A stretch of 11,485 nt of DNA from CAYGZA01 sp964354135 (GTDB taxonomy: Bacteria; Planctomycetota; Planctomycetia; Pirellulales; Thermoguttaceae): positions 1 to 11,485 of the forward strand of contig CAYGZA010000222.1 of assembly GCA_964354135.1 (NCBI GenBank). The letters run 5' to 3'. A program made the translations under genes and the position numbers. A model generated the notes under the pieces. It did not search any database, was not told where the DNA came from, and worked only from the letters and a program-made list of their open reading frames with translations. This document shows, one piece after another, positions 1 through 6,754 of this stretch (within the stretch, counting starts at the first letter, position 1; every line of letters starts with the position of its first letter).

Positions 1-648
1 AGCGGCACCCAGATTCACCCGTTCACGCGGATCGAGGGCCCGTGTTACATCGGGCCGCAGTGCACGATCCTGGGGGCCAAGGTCCGCGAGGGGTGCTCTT
101 TCGGCCCGGTCTGCCGGGTCGGCGGCGAGGTCGAGGAGTCGATCATCCACGGCTACTCGAACAAGTACCACGACGGGTTCCTCGGCCACGCGTTCGTCGG
201 CGAGTGGGTCAACCTCGGGGCGCTCACGACCAACAGCGACCTGAAGAACGACTACACCACCGTGGTCGTCATGCTCGACCAGCACAAGTCGGTCGACACC
301 GGCTCGACCAAGGTCGGCTCGCTGATCGGGGACCACGCGAAGACGGCCATCGGCACGCTCATGAACACCGGGACCCACGTGGGGGCGATGGCCCTGATCG
401 CGGCCCCCGGCGTGTTCCTGCCGAAGTTCGTGCCGTCCTTCACCTGGTTCCTGGAGGGAGTGGCGACCAAGGGTTTCGGCAAGCAGCGGCTCTTCGACAC
501 CGCCAAGAAGGCCACCAGCCGCCGCGGCTGTCAATGGACGGAAGCGGAAGAGGCAATGTGGAACAAGATATTCGACCTGACGGCGCCGGCGCGGAACGAG
601 GCCATCAAGAAGGGCCGCCGACTGCTGGCCGGGCCAAAATCCGCCTAG
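1..648 (+). CDS. GlmU-like sugar nucleotidyltransferase/acyltransferase, 3' part
   Basis: The frame is open from the first base to a TAG at 646-648, giving the last 215 residues; the start lies outside the window. The visible part is the left-handed beta-helix acyltransferase half: hexapeptide-like stretches (IHPFTRIEGPCYIGPQCTI at residues 5-23), then HGYSNKYHDGFLGH at about 55-68 and GEWVNLGALTTNSDLKNDY at about 71-89. From memory, these motifs fit the alternative bacterial GlmU family (UDP-GlcNAc diphosphorylase / glucosamine-1-phosphate N-acetyltransferase, TIGR03991-like), whose N-terminal half transfers a nucleotide to a sugar phosphate; that half is not visible here. The likely role is making a nucleotide sugar for cell-surface polymers in the cytoplasm. 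It is 11 bp upstream of an acyl carrier protein gene and probably shares its transcript. The exact sugar substrate cannot be read from the sequence. Confidence 0.85.
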   Translation, partial: SGTQIHPFTRIEGPCYIGPQCTILGAKVREGCSFGPVCRVGGEVEESIIHGYSNKYHDGFLGHAFVGEWVNLGALTTNSDLKNDYTTVVVMLDQHKSVDTGSTKVGSLIGDHAKTAIGTLMNTGTHVGAMALIAAPGVFLPKFVPSFTWFLEGVATKGFGKQRLFDTAKKATSRRGCQWTEAEEAMWNKIFDLTAPARNEAIKKGRRLLAGPKSA

Positions 649-659
649 GAGCACCCGAC

Positions 660-914
660 ATGGCCACTGTAGACGAACGCGTGATCGCGGTCACCGCCCG
701 CGTGCTGCGGCTCGATCCGAGCCGGATCAAGCTGGAGCACCACTTCGCCAAGGACCTGGGCGCCGAGAGCATCCAGTCGGTGGAGCTGGTCGCGAACTTC
801 GAGGAGGAGTTCGGCATCGAGATGGATGAGGACGCGGCCCTGGCGGTCTCCACCGTGGGCGAGGCGGCCGAGTTCATCGGGAAGGTGTGCAAGGAACAAG
901 GGGTCGGCACGTAA
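660..914 (+). CDS. Acyl carrier protein
   Basis: This 84-residue protein has the length and layout of an acyl carrier protein. Helix I (residues 4-17) is followed by the phosphopantetheine site DLGAESIQSVEL at residues 32-43, with Ser37 as the attachment serine. The acidic helix II continues FEEEFGIEMDED, and helix III covers about 68-79. The usual Asp before the serine is Glu36 here, a conservative change. A Shine-Dalgarno AGGAG (647-651) overlaps the stop of the upstream gene and lies 8 bp before the ATG, which fixes this start; the longer upstream frame is a shadow. The next gene starts 10 bp after its stop. It carries acyl groups on a 4'-phosphopantetheine arm in the cytoplasm. The neighbours are not fatty-acid synthase genes, so this may be a dedicated carrier rather than the housekeeping AcpP; that is inference. 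Confidence 0.9.
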   Translation: MATVDERVIAVTARVLRLDPSRIKLEHHFAKDLGAESIQSVELVANFEEEFGIEMDEDAALAVSTVGEAAEFIGKVCKEQGVGT

Positions 915-924
915 AGGAGCTTGC

Positions 925-2334
925 ATGTCCACGATTGCGAAAGTCAACAGCGTCAGGGCTTTTCCGCTGGTCGATCGCACCGATCCCGACCTGCTGGAAG
1001 CGACGTTTGATTACGACTTGCCCCCCGTCATTTCCTTCGACGGCCCGATCCTCGAGTACATCGACGGCAAGCCCGTCCAGTTCGATCCGCAGGCCCTGAA
1101 GACCCGCGAGCTGGTCATCACCGACACCACCTTCCGCGACGGCCAGCAGGCCCGGCCGCCTTACACGGTGGACCAGATCGTCCGCATCTACGATTTCCTG
1201 GGCCAACTGGGCGGCCCGAACGGCGTGATCCGGCAGACGGAGTTCTTCCTCTACAACAAGCACGACCGCGAGGCCCTGGACCGCTGCCGCGCGCTGGGGC
1301 ACCGCTATCCCGAGTGTACCGGCTGGATCCGCGCCAACAACATGGACGACTTCCGCCTGGTCCAAGAGGCCAAGGTCGCCGAGACCGGACTTCTGACGAG
1401 TTGCTCGGACTACCACATCTTCAACAAGCTCAAGTTCGCAAGCCGCCGGGAGTGCATGGACCGCTATTGCCAGGTGGTCGATGCGGCCTTCGCGGCAGGC
1501 ATCCGCCCCCGCTGCCACTTGGAGGACGTCACGCGGGCCGACGTCGAGGGCTTCGTGCTCCCGTTCATCGAGCGGCTGATGCGGATGAGCGAGCAGGTGC
1601 CGGAGCACATGTCGGTCAAGATCCGGCTCTGCGACACGATGGGCTTCGGCCTCAGCTACCCCGGGGCCGCCCTGCCGCGGAGCGTTCCCAAGCTGATCTA
1701 CAAAGTCAACCGCCAGGTGGGCGTGCCCGGCGAGCGCCTCGAATGGCACGGCCACAACGACTTCCACAAGGTCCACACGAACGGCGTGACCGCCTGGCTC
1801 TACGGCTGCGACGCCTTGAACGCCACGGTCTTCGGCTTCGGCGAGCGGACCGGCAACCCGCCGCTGGAAGGCGCGATCTTCGAGTACATCGGGCTCAAGG
1901 GCGACCTCTGCGGCATCCGCACCGAGGTGATCACCGAGCTGGCCGATTACATGCGCTCCATCGGCCTGCCGATCGCCGACAACTATCCCTTCGTCGGCAA
2001 GCATTTCAACACCACGCAGGCCGGCATCCACGCCGGGGGCTTGAGGCACGACGAGCGGATCTACAACATCTTCGACACCGCCAAGCTCCTGGGGCGTCCG
2101 CCCCGGGTCGCCATCACCGACAAGAGCGGCGCCGACGGCGTGGCCCACTGGGTCAACGAGTTCTTCGGCCTCAAGGGCGACCGGCGGATCAGCAAGATCA
2201 AAATGCACAAGGTCGCCCGCTGGGTCATGGAGCAGTACGAAGTCCACGGCCGGCTCACTTCCATAAGCGACCAGGAGATGGAGACCAAGCTGAAGGAGCT
2301 GATGCCGCAGCACTGGGCCAAGTACAAGGGCTAG
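925..2334 (+). CDS. HMGL-like acyl-CoA condensing enzyme (2-isopropylmalate / homocitrate / Re-citrate synthase superfamily)
   Basis: A 469-residue protein with a DRE-TIM-type metal-dependent TIM barrel. Visible signatures are DTTFRDGQQ (67-75: metal-binding Asp67, catalytic Arg71-Asp72), RCHLEDVTRAD (196-206), RLCDTMG (234-240), HGHNDF (275-280, metal-binding His275 and His277), GFGERTGNPPLEG (304-316) and NTTQAGIHAGG (362-372). Enzymes of this family condense an acyl-CoA with a 2-oxo acid. A clear LeuA-type allosteric domain is not seen after the barrel; the C-terminal 80 residues look like a short helical tail. Length and the sentence around RQTEFFLYNKHDREAL (103-118) remind me of the Re-citrate synthase group, which is often annotated as isopropylmalate synthase; this is memory-based inference. 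The start is set by AAAGGAG (913-919), 5 bp before ATG, so upstream in-frame codons overlapping the ACP gene are excluded. It is probably co-transcribed with the ACP gene. Confidence 0.85.
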   Translation: MSTIAKVNSVRAFPLVDRTDPDLLEATFDYDLPPVISFDGPILEYIDGKPVQFDPQALKTRELVITDTTFRDGQQARPPYTVDQIVRIYDFLGQLGGPNGVIRQTEFFLYNKHDREALDRCRALGHRYPECTGWIRANNMDDFRLVQEAKVAETGLLTSCSDYHIFNKLKFASRRECMDRYCQVVDAAFAAGIRPRCHLEDVTRADVEGFVLPFIERLMRMSEQVPEHMSVKIRLCDTMGFGLSYPGAALPRSVPKLIYKVNRQVGVPGERLEWHGHNDFHKVHTNGVTAWLYGCDALNATVFGFGERTGNPPLEGAIFEYIGLKGDLCGIRTEVITELADYMRSIGLPIADNYPFVGKHFNTTQAGIHAGGLRHDERIYNIFDTAKLLGRPPRVAITDKSGADGVAHWVNEFFGLKGDRRISKIKMHKVARWVMEQYEVHGRLTSISDQEMETKLKELMPQHWAKYKG

Positions 2335-2373
2335 CCCCGGTGAGAGGACCGACCCGTCACGCGCATCAGTAGG

Positions 2374-2442
2374 GCAGGCATCTCGCCTGTTCGGAACAGA
2401 GAAGTGTGTTGCCATCTCCCAAGACGCAGGCGAGACGTCTGC
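2374..2442. repeat. Imperfect inverted repeat after the HMGL-like gene
   Basis: The left arm GCAGGCATCTCGCCTG (2374-2389) and right arm CAGGCGAGACGTCTGC (2427-2442) are reverse complements at 14 of 16 positions and enclose a 37-bp loop. It starts 40 bp after the HMGL-like stop, so the transcript could fold here, but there is no T-tract. Short GC-rich inverted repeats of this kind are, as far as I recall, dispersed in planctomycete genomes. Both mismatches sit at adjacent sites where the arms differ by transitions, as expected of an ageing repeat. Confidence 0.6.
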
Positions 2443-2800
2443 ACCACAACCGCGTAGCCGGCGAGTCCCCTGCCACCTTGACAGGTGATACTCGCAATTC
2501 GCCCACCGCAGGTGTCACATTTGGCCGCCTGGCGGCCGATTCTGGCTTGCACGCATTCTCGTAACACCTTGCGACGACAGATGTTGCGCCGTTCACGCGG
2601 CGGTTGGCACACGATTTGCGCAAACACCAGTTCACTCGCCTTCGACTGCCGACCGTCTCCGCGGAGCGGGCGTTCGCACGACCGGTAGGCTGCCGAGCAA
2701 GCGACACGTGATAACAGGACTGTCGGCGCGTGGCTCCACGCCCCGTGCGCCCTGCGTTCATCCGCGAGCCTGGACGCATGCCTTCACTGCACGCGGAAGA
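2443..2800. other. Gap without a recognised gene
   Basis: Nothing in this stretch reads as a convincing gene on either strand. Open frames exist but lack a ribosome binding site and have arginine/serine/proline-rich, low-information translations typical of GC-rich shadows. A TTGACA hexamer is present at 2478-2483, but there is no acceptable -10 element 16-18 bp downstream. A promoter for the zinc-ribbon gene at 2813 is expected in this region but I could not place it. Confidence 0.5.
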
Positions 2801-2812
2801 AGGAGTCTCAGC

Positions 2813-2953
2813 ATGCCTCGGACTGGTGAAAAACCGGGCAAGGGGACGTACAGATGCCGCAGGTGCGGTACAACGGTGACGCTGGATGATCCGGACGACA
2901 CCTTGCCCCCTTGTCCCAAGTGCGACGGTACCGACTTCGACAAGGTGCGCTAG
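2813..2953 (+). CDS. Small zinc-ribbon protein
   Basis: A 46-residue protein with two CxxC knuckles: CRRC (residues 15-18) and CPKC (34-37), 15 residues apart, which should bind one zinc ion in a rubredoxin-like ribbon. The start MPRTGEKPGKGTY and the end GTDFDKVR flank the knuckles, and an acidic stretch LDDPDDTLPP (24-33) lies between them. The ATG is chosen because AGGAG (2801-2805) is 7 bp upstream; the longer frame from 2708 has no ribosome binding site and a low-complexity translation. Proteins with this GKGTYRC...PPCPKC layout are widespread small zinc ribbons of unknown function, often without a fixed operon context; that is recollection. It stands alone here, convergent with the restriction gene. 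The role may be structural or nucleic-acid binding, but nothing in the sequence decides this. Confidence 0.8.
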   Translation: MPRTGEKPGKGTYRCRRCGTTVTLDDPDDTLPPCPKCDGTDFDKVR

Positions 2954-2972
2954 ACGCCATCCTCGTCGGGCA

Positions 2973-3010
2973 CGTGCGGAGGGCGGGGAAGGTGCCCGGC
3001 CCTCCGCACG
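2973..3010. terminator. Putative bidirectional terminator hairpin
   Basis: The arms CGTGCGGAGGGC (2973-2984) and GCCCTCCGCACG (2999-3010) are perfect 12-bp reverse complements around a 14-nt loop. The hairpin lies between two convergent genes, 19 bp after the zinc-ribbon stop and 14 bp after the restriction gene stop, where one structure could end both transcripts. No T-tract follows on either strand, so it is not a classical intrinsic terminator; it may instead block read-through or protect 3' ends. Confidence 0.6.
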
Positions 3011-3024
3011 CTTGGTGCAGGTGC

Positions 3025-6000
3025 TCACTCTGTTGCGCCTTCCACGATCTTGATTTCCTCGTCCGTCAGCCCGTACAACTCGTAGACCAATTGGTCGATC
3101 TGGCGGTCGGTGGCGTCGATCTGCCGATTTAGGGCCGTCTTGTCGTGCGCGGTGTGCGCCGCCGCGAGCTTCTGGTGCAACGCGAGCATCGTTTCCACCA
3201 AGTCCGTCATGCGCTGACTGTGCCGCTTGTCCGACGCCTCAGGGAGCCGAACGGGAAAGCTCTCCAAGTACTGGCCGAAAAAGCGCAAGTATGCTTCGCC
3301 CGGCCCCTCCAACGCCGCGCACGTTTGCCTGAAGTAGAAGCAGGCGACCTTGGAGTTCAAGAGCGCAAGCAACCTTAGGTCGTCGGTGGGCAAGAAGTAG
3401 ACCGTGTTGGCGCCGAAGTGGCCGCCCGTGTCGATCGCAAACCGGCAACTCGTGGCGATGTCGGGAAAAACGATCTTCGGCGCCTCAAGCAAATCGCGGT
3501 AGGCGTATTGCGGCTGCTGAAGTTCGTACCAGCGTTGTTTCGTCGCGCGCTTCTCGAGCCGCTCCTTGAATGGCCGCAGGTGCTCCAGGACCGCCGGATG
3601 CCGGGCCATGTCGATTCCGTGGTACGCGTAGATCAAGTACTCATCGTTCGGTTCCATTCGATACCGCCGAATGTTGCGCCCCTGTATGAAGGGGCGGATA
3701 ATCTCCCGTGCCCGCGCATTTCGTCTCAGGATCGCCCTTCGCCTCGCGCCGGAAATCACGAAAGCTCCCGTGAGTCCAGACTTGATTCCCATGCAAATCC
3801 TGCCGCCGACGACTCTCAAAAGCGGAATGCCGTCGCACGTCAGCCGCTCCATGAGAGCCGTATGCTGCCGGCCGCCGAGGTTCCATCTGTCGGCCGCGAG
3901 GTTCGCCGGCTCCACGTCGTACGTCAGTGGATCCACCACATCATCAAGTGTCCTGTTGCCGCTCTGAACGTCCATGAACGGCTCTTTCCCGGGCGGCGGG
4001 GAGTATCTGGTCAGCCCCTTGTCGCCGCCCTTGGTCGAAAGCACCACCACCGTCCGCACCGTGGGCTTGCCGAAGACTCGCAAGCCCGCCAAGTCAACCA
4101 CGCGATCGAGACTGGCCGCGTCAAGCATCCGCCTGCGGATTCTGGCTCCATAGTTGGCACGGAGAAACTTATTCGACACGATCATCCCGAACTTGCCGCC
4201 GGGGCGAAGCAGATCGTGTTCCTTTTCAATAAAGTAAACGTACAGGTCGCTTCGCTCGTCGTGCGATTGATAGTGGCAACGCAGGTATTCCTTCAGTTTC
4301 TTGAAGGCCTCCATGCGGACGTACGGCGGGTTCCCGATCACCGCGTCGAAACCCCCGGCGGACATGATCCCGCCGAACCCGTGCTTCTTGTCGTGCCAGT
4401 CGAAGACGTTGATCCGATACCGCTCCTCATCGTCGAGCAGACTCATTTGCTGGCCGTTGTAGAAGTCGGGCCCGATGAGCGAGTTGCCGCACTTGATGTT
4501 GCCGGCCAGGTCCGGCAGGGCCCGCTCGTGGAAGATCCGGCGTTGGTTGTTCACCGTCTCCTTGGATTCGCCTTCGAGGACCTTCAACAAGAGCGAGAGC
4601 TTGGTCACCTCGACCGCCTGCCGGTCAATGTCCACGCCGTAGATGCTGTTCAAGAGGATCCGCTTCTTCTCCGCGGTAGTGAGGCGCCAATCGCCGGCGG
4701 GCCCGCGGTAGAGCTTGGGATGGCGCCCCTTGGCGTGCTTCTCCGGCCCGTCGGACGTGTACCAGTCGCGGTGCCAGTCCAAGAGGTATTGATACGCCCG
4801 GATGAGGAACGAGCCGGACCCGCAGGCCGGGTCGAGGATGCGGAGCCTGGCGGCTTGGGCGGGGGTCATTGCCCTTTCCCTCTTCCCACCTCCGCTCCCT
4901 TCCACTTCTGACTTCCGAATTCCCACTTCCGACTTCCGACTTCCGCCCTCCAGCAGCTTCCCCACCGTGTGCCGCACGATGTAATCGACGATGTAGGCGG
5001 GCGTGTAGTAGACGCCGCCCGCCTTGCGGACCTCCGGCTTCTCCTCGACCTTCGCCTGGTGTCCCTTCGTCAGGCGGATCACCTTGCCCAGGAACTGCTC
5101 GTAGACCTGCCCAAGGATCTCGGCCGGGAACACGGAGAACTCGTAAGGGCTCTCGGGGAAATAGAGCTTCTGGAGGATCTCTTTGAGCAGCTTGTCGTCC
5201 ACGTCCAGGCCGAGGGTCAGCTCGTCGGGCGGCTCGGGGCGGTCCTTCTCGGCCGTGAAGTGGAACAGGCCCGAGTTGTAGCGGTCGTCGGCCCGTTGAA
5301 ACACCTCGCCCAGACGGCGGTAGATGTCCGGGGCGTTTTGAAGCGACTCCAAGGTGCCATAAGGCTCGATCCCCCGGTCTTCGCAGATCCGCAGGAAGAT
5401 GATGCGGTCGATAGTCCGCTGGACGGCGAAGTTCAGGTCGCGTTGCGAGAGGTCCGGATTGCGCAGGGCGACGTTGCGAGCAAGGTCGGCCCGCCAGGAT
5501 TCGATCTCGTCGAGGAATGCTACATCGACCTCGGCGGTCCCCTTCTTCGTCTTCTTGCTGGCGACCAGCCTTTCGAGCGACCCGCGGCGGACGGCCTCGG
5601 GCGAGAAGAGACCCACCAGCTCGTCCCAGCAATCGATGTATTCGGTGTAGCGACGGAATACGATGCGGGCGGTGGCGGCCTTGTCGGTCCTTTCGGGGCG
5701 GATGCGGCAGTCGTAGACGGCCAGCTCCTCGAAGTCGGTGAGGATGCTCACGGGAAGCTTGGCCGACCAGGCGTAGCGCCGCAACTGATAGGCGGGACTG
5801 ACTGCCTCGCGGATATCGACCGCGGGCTTCTTGGCCTCGACAAAGAGACTCCGCATCCCGCCGCCGGCCCGAAGGCAGTAGTCGGGCGCCTTGGTCCGGC
5901 CGCCGACCTTGATGGCGTCCTCGTGGATGACTTCCTTGTAGACCTCGGCGTAGCCCTTGCGATTGTAGACGTCCCAGCCGAGGGCCTCGAAGAACGGGTT

Positions 6001-6108
6001 AAGAAACTCCTCGCGGAGTTGGGCCTCGTGGTACTGGGCCGAACGGTAGGTATCCTTGTGGGCGTCGTAACGCTCGACCAGCTCGCGCATGACCGCAGGC
6101 GCCGCCAT
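3025..6108 (-). CDS. Type IIG restriction-modification enzyme (Eco57I-like fused nuclease, N6-adenine methyltransferase and specificity domain)
   Basis: A single 1027-residue chain. The N-terminal nuclease has PDY at 75-77 and EAKK at 91-94, matching a PD-(D/E)xK core (Asp76, Glu91, Lys93). A helical linker follows, then methyltransferase motif X GGVYYTP (364-370), the SAM-binding motif I DPACGSGSF (426-434), a GVDIDRQAVEV acidic-loop motif, and catalytic motif IV NPPY (593-596), typical of N6-adenine methylation. The C-terminal third (about 700-1027) should hold the DNA-recognition domain (TaqI-like specificity family). It would methylate its own site and cut unmodified foreign DNA. The start at 6108 is preceded by AAAGGTGG (6113-6120); the longer frame runs into a repeat. 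Residues 388-402 are encoded by six 7-bp tandem units. GC is lower in parts of the C-terminal half (50-53% by my count at 4141-4260, against 68% at 5221-5280), which suggests mosaic origin. No separate methyltransferase is nearby, as expected of type IIG. Confidence 0.92.
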   Translation of the reverse strand: MAAPAVMRELVERYDAHKDTYRSAQYHEAQLREEFLNPFFEALGWDVYNRKGYAEVYKEVIHEDAIKVGGRTKAPDYCLRAGGGMRSLFVEAKKPAVDIREAVSPAYQLRRYAWSAKLPVSILTDFEELAVYDCRIRPERTDKAATARIVFRRYTEYIDCWDELVGLFSPEAVRRGSLERLVASKKTKKGTAEVDVAFLDEIESWRADLARNVALRNPDLSQRDLNFAVQRTIDRIIFLRICEDRGIEPYGTLESLQNAPDIYRRLGEVFQRADDRYNSGLFHFTAEKDRPEPPDELTLGLDVDDKLLKEILQKLYFPESPYEFSVFPAEILGQVYEQFLGKVIRLTKGHQAKVEEKPEVRKAGGVYYTPAYIVDYIVRHTVGKLLEGGSRKSEVGIRKSEVEGSGGGKRERAMTPAQAARLRILDPACGSGSFLIRAYQYLLDWHRDWYTSDGPEKHAKGRHPKLYRGPAGDWRLTTAEKKRILLNSIYGVDIDRQAVEVTKLSLLLKVLEGESKETVNNQRRIFHERALPDLAGNIKCGNSLIGPDFYNGQQMSLLDDEERYRINVFDWHDKKHGFGGIMSAGGFDAVIGNPPYVRMEAFKKLKEYLRCHYQSHDERSDLYVYFIEKEHDLLRPGGKFGMIVSNKFLRANYGARIRRRMLDAASLDRVVDLAGLRVFGKPTVRTVVVLSTKGGDKGLTRYSPPPGKEPFMDVQSGNRTLDDVVDPLTYDVEPANLAADRWNLGGRQHTALMERLTCDGIPLLRVVGGRICMGIKSGLTGAFVISGARRRAILRRNARAREIIRPFIQGRNIRRYRMEPNDEYLIYAYHGIDMARHPAVLEHLRPFKERLEKRATKQRWYELQQPQYAYRDLLEAPKIVFPDIATSCRFAIDTGGHFGANTVYFLPTDDLRLLALLNSKVACFYFRQTCAALEGPGEAYLRFFGQYLESFPVRLPEASDKRHSQRMTDLVETMLALHQKLAAAHTAHDKTALNRQIDATDRQIDQLVYELYGLTDEEIKIVEGATE
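4904..4945 (-). repeat. Six tandem 7-bp units inside the restriction-modification gene
   Basis: On the + strand six consecutive 7-mers read ACTTCTG, ACTTCCG, AATTCCC, ACTTCCG, ACTTCCG, ACTTCCG; the coding-strand unit is CGGAAGT. Four of the six are identical and three identical ones are adjacent (4925-4945). Total length is 42 bp, so the present copy number keeps the frame and encodes a Lys/Ser/Glu/Val-rich linker (RKSEV occurs twice) just before the methyltransferase SAM motif. One unit more or less would shift the frame. Confidence 0.85.
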
Positions 6109-6127
6109 GATGCCACCTTTCTGCCGT

Positions 6128-6173
6128 AGGACGACTTTCGAAGTCGTCCTGCACTCCACTTGCCAAGTCGTCC
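6128..6173. repeat. Perfect hairpin and an extra half-copy upstream of the restriction gene
   Basis: AGGACGACTT (6128-6137) and AAGTCGTCCT (6141-6150) are perfect 10-bp reverse complements around a 3-nt loop, and a third copy of AAGTCGTCC follows at 6165-6173. The hairpin lies between the XRE gene and the restriction gene; its near edge is 8 bp from the Shine-Dalgarno of the latter. If both genes are read from the XRE promoter, the hairpin is in the intercistronic RNA and could dampen translation of the nuclease. It may equally be a copy of a dispersed planctomycete repeat; the partial third copy favours that. Confidence 0.7.
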
Positions 6174-6288
6174 GCGCGCTCTAGCCTTTCCGGTCAGCGA
6201 TGCCAAAGCCGGTCGTACTCGACTCGACGATGAACGACGTGAGGCGAAACCTCGAAGACTCTCGCGATGAAGCCCGGAAGGTCACTTC

Positions 6289-6654
6289 TCAACTCCGGCG
6301 GATTCTCTCGACCAGTTCGTCCAACTGTTCCGGCGACAACTGTTTCCCGCGCATGGTACGAAACAGGACCGGCAGCTTGTCAACAACCTCCTTGTCCGAC
6401 ATTAGGTCCGCGGGAATCTCGCCGCGCTCGGCGGCAGCCAAGTCGAACAGCTCGAGCCATTCGTCCGACCCTCTCTTGATGCCCAGTGCGGCCGCGTATC
6501 TCTCGAGCAACTCTCTGTTTTGAGGCGGGGGATACAAGCCGCGTTCCAGACGGCTGTAGTTGCCCGGGTCAAAACCGCTCCGAAGGCAGAACTCACGCAT
6601 GGTGAGCCCCCTCTCCGTTCGAATCCTCTTCAGCATGGCGGAAAACTTGCCCAT
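6289..6654 (-). CDS. XRE-family helix-turn-helix regulator
   Basis: A 121-residue protein with a Cro/CI-type helix-turn-helix at about residues 6-60: LTMREFCLRSG (helix 2 and turn) and NYSRLERGL (recognition helix), followed by RELLERYAAALGI. The C-terminal half (GEIPADLMSDKEVVDKLPV, 78-96, then LSPEQLDELVERI) resembles XRE proteins often paired with ImmA/IrrE peptidases, but no such partner follows. The start at 6654 has GGAGGGAG (6657-6664) just upstream; the longer frame from 6744 would begin upstream of the predicted transcription start, inside the candidate operator. It precedes the type IIG gene by 180 bp on the same strand, so a controller-protein role (timing restriction after entry into a new host, plus autoregulation) is plausible. 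It is longer than the usual 80-aa C proteins, so this role is inference. Confidence 0.85.
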   Translation of the reverse strand: MGKFSAMLKRIRTERGLTMREFCLRSGFDPGNYSRLERGLYPPPQNRELLERYAAALGIKRGSDEWLELFDLAAAERGEIPADLMSDKEVVDKLPVLFRTMRGKQLSPEQLDELVERIRRS

Positions 6655-6724
6655 AGCTCCCTCCAGGCGTCTGGCAAACGCGAGTTGGGTAACGGTACAC
6701 CGCGCTCCGTGACCGCCGACTCCA

Positions 6725-6754
6725 TTGTTGGAATTGTACAACAACTACAACAAC
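6725..6754. promoter_or_regulatory. Candidate operator overlapping the XRE promoter
   Basis: TTGTTG (6725-6730) and CAACAA (6739-6744) form a perfect inverted repeat around an 8-bp centre that contains the -10 box. Next to it TACAACAAC occurs twice in tandem (6737-6745 and 6746-6754), filling the spacer between -10 and -35. Symmetric half-sites with a second adjacent site are the usual layout for XRE autorepressors and restriction controller proteins. Binding here would block RNA polymerase. The assignment is inference from position and symmetry. Confidence 0.5.

Noticed and set aside
874..2415. 513-codon open frame antisense to the HMGL-like gene
   Set aside because: It is a GC-rich shadow: the + strand frame has full family motifs and a good ribosome binding site, while the antisense translation shows none.
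2478..2483. TTGACA hexamer as a promoter -35 box
   Set aside because: No -10-like sequence is found 16-18 bp downstream.
2366..3028. 220-codon - strand frame across the 2.4-3.0 kb gap
   Set aside because: Arg/Ser/Ala-rich, runs through an inverted repeat and the zinc-ribbon gene, and has no ribosome binding site.
3418..4911. 497-codon + strand open frame over the restriction gene
   Set aside because: It is antisense to a protein with intact catalytic motifs; the translation is low-information and has no ribosome binding site.
4625..5632. 335-codon alternative - strand frame overlapping the restriction gene
   Set aside because: It is out of frame with the conserved motifs. It matters only as the frame that would be entered if one 7-bp unit were gained.
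4969..6129. 386-codon + strand open frame over the nuclease half of the restriction gene
   Set aside because: Same reason: it mirrors the codon bias of the - strand gene and has no recognisable domain.
6655..6744. Upstream extension of the XRE gene to ATG at 6744
   Set aside because: That start lies upstream of the predicted transcription start, inside the candidate operator, and a strong Shine-Dalgarno marks 6654 instead.
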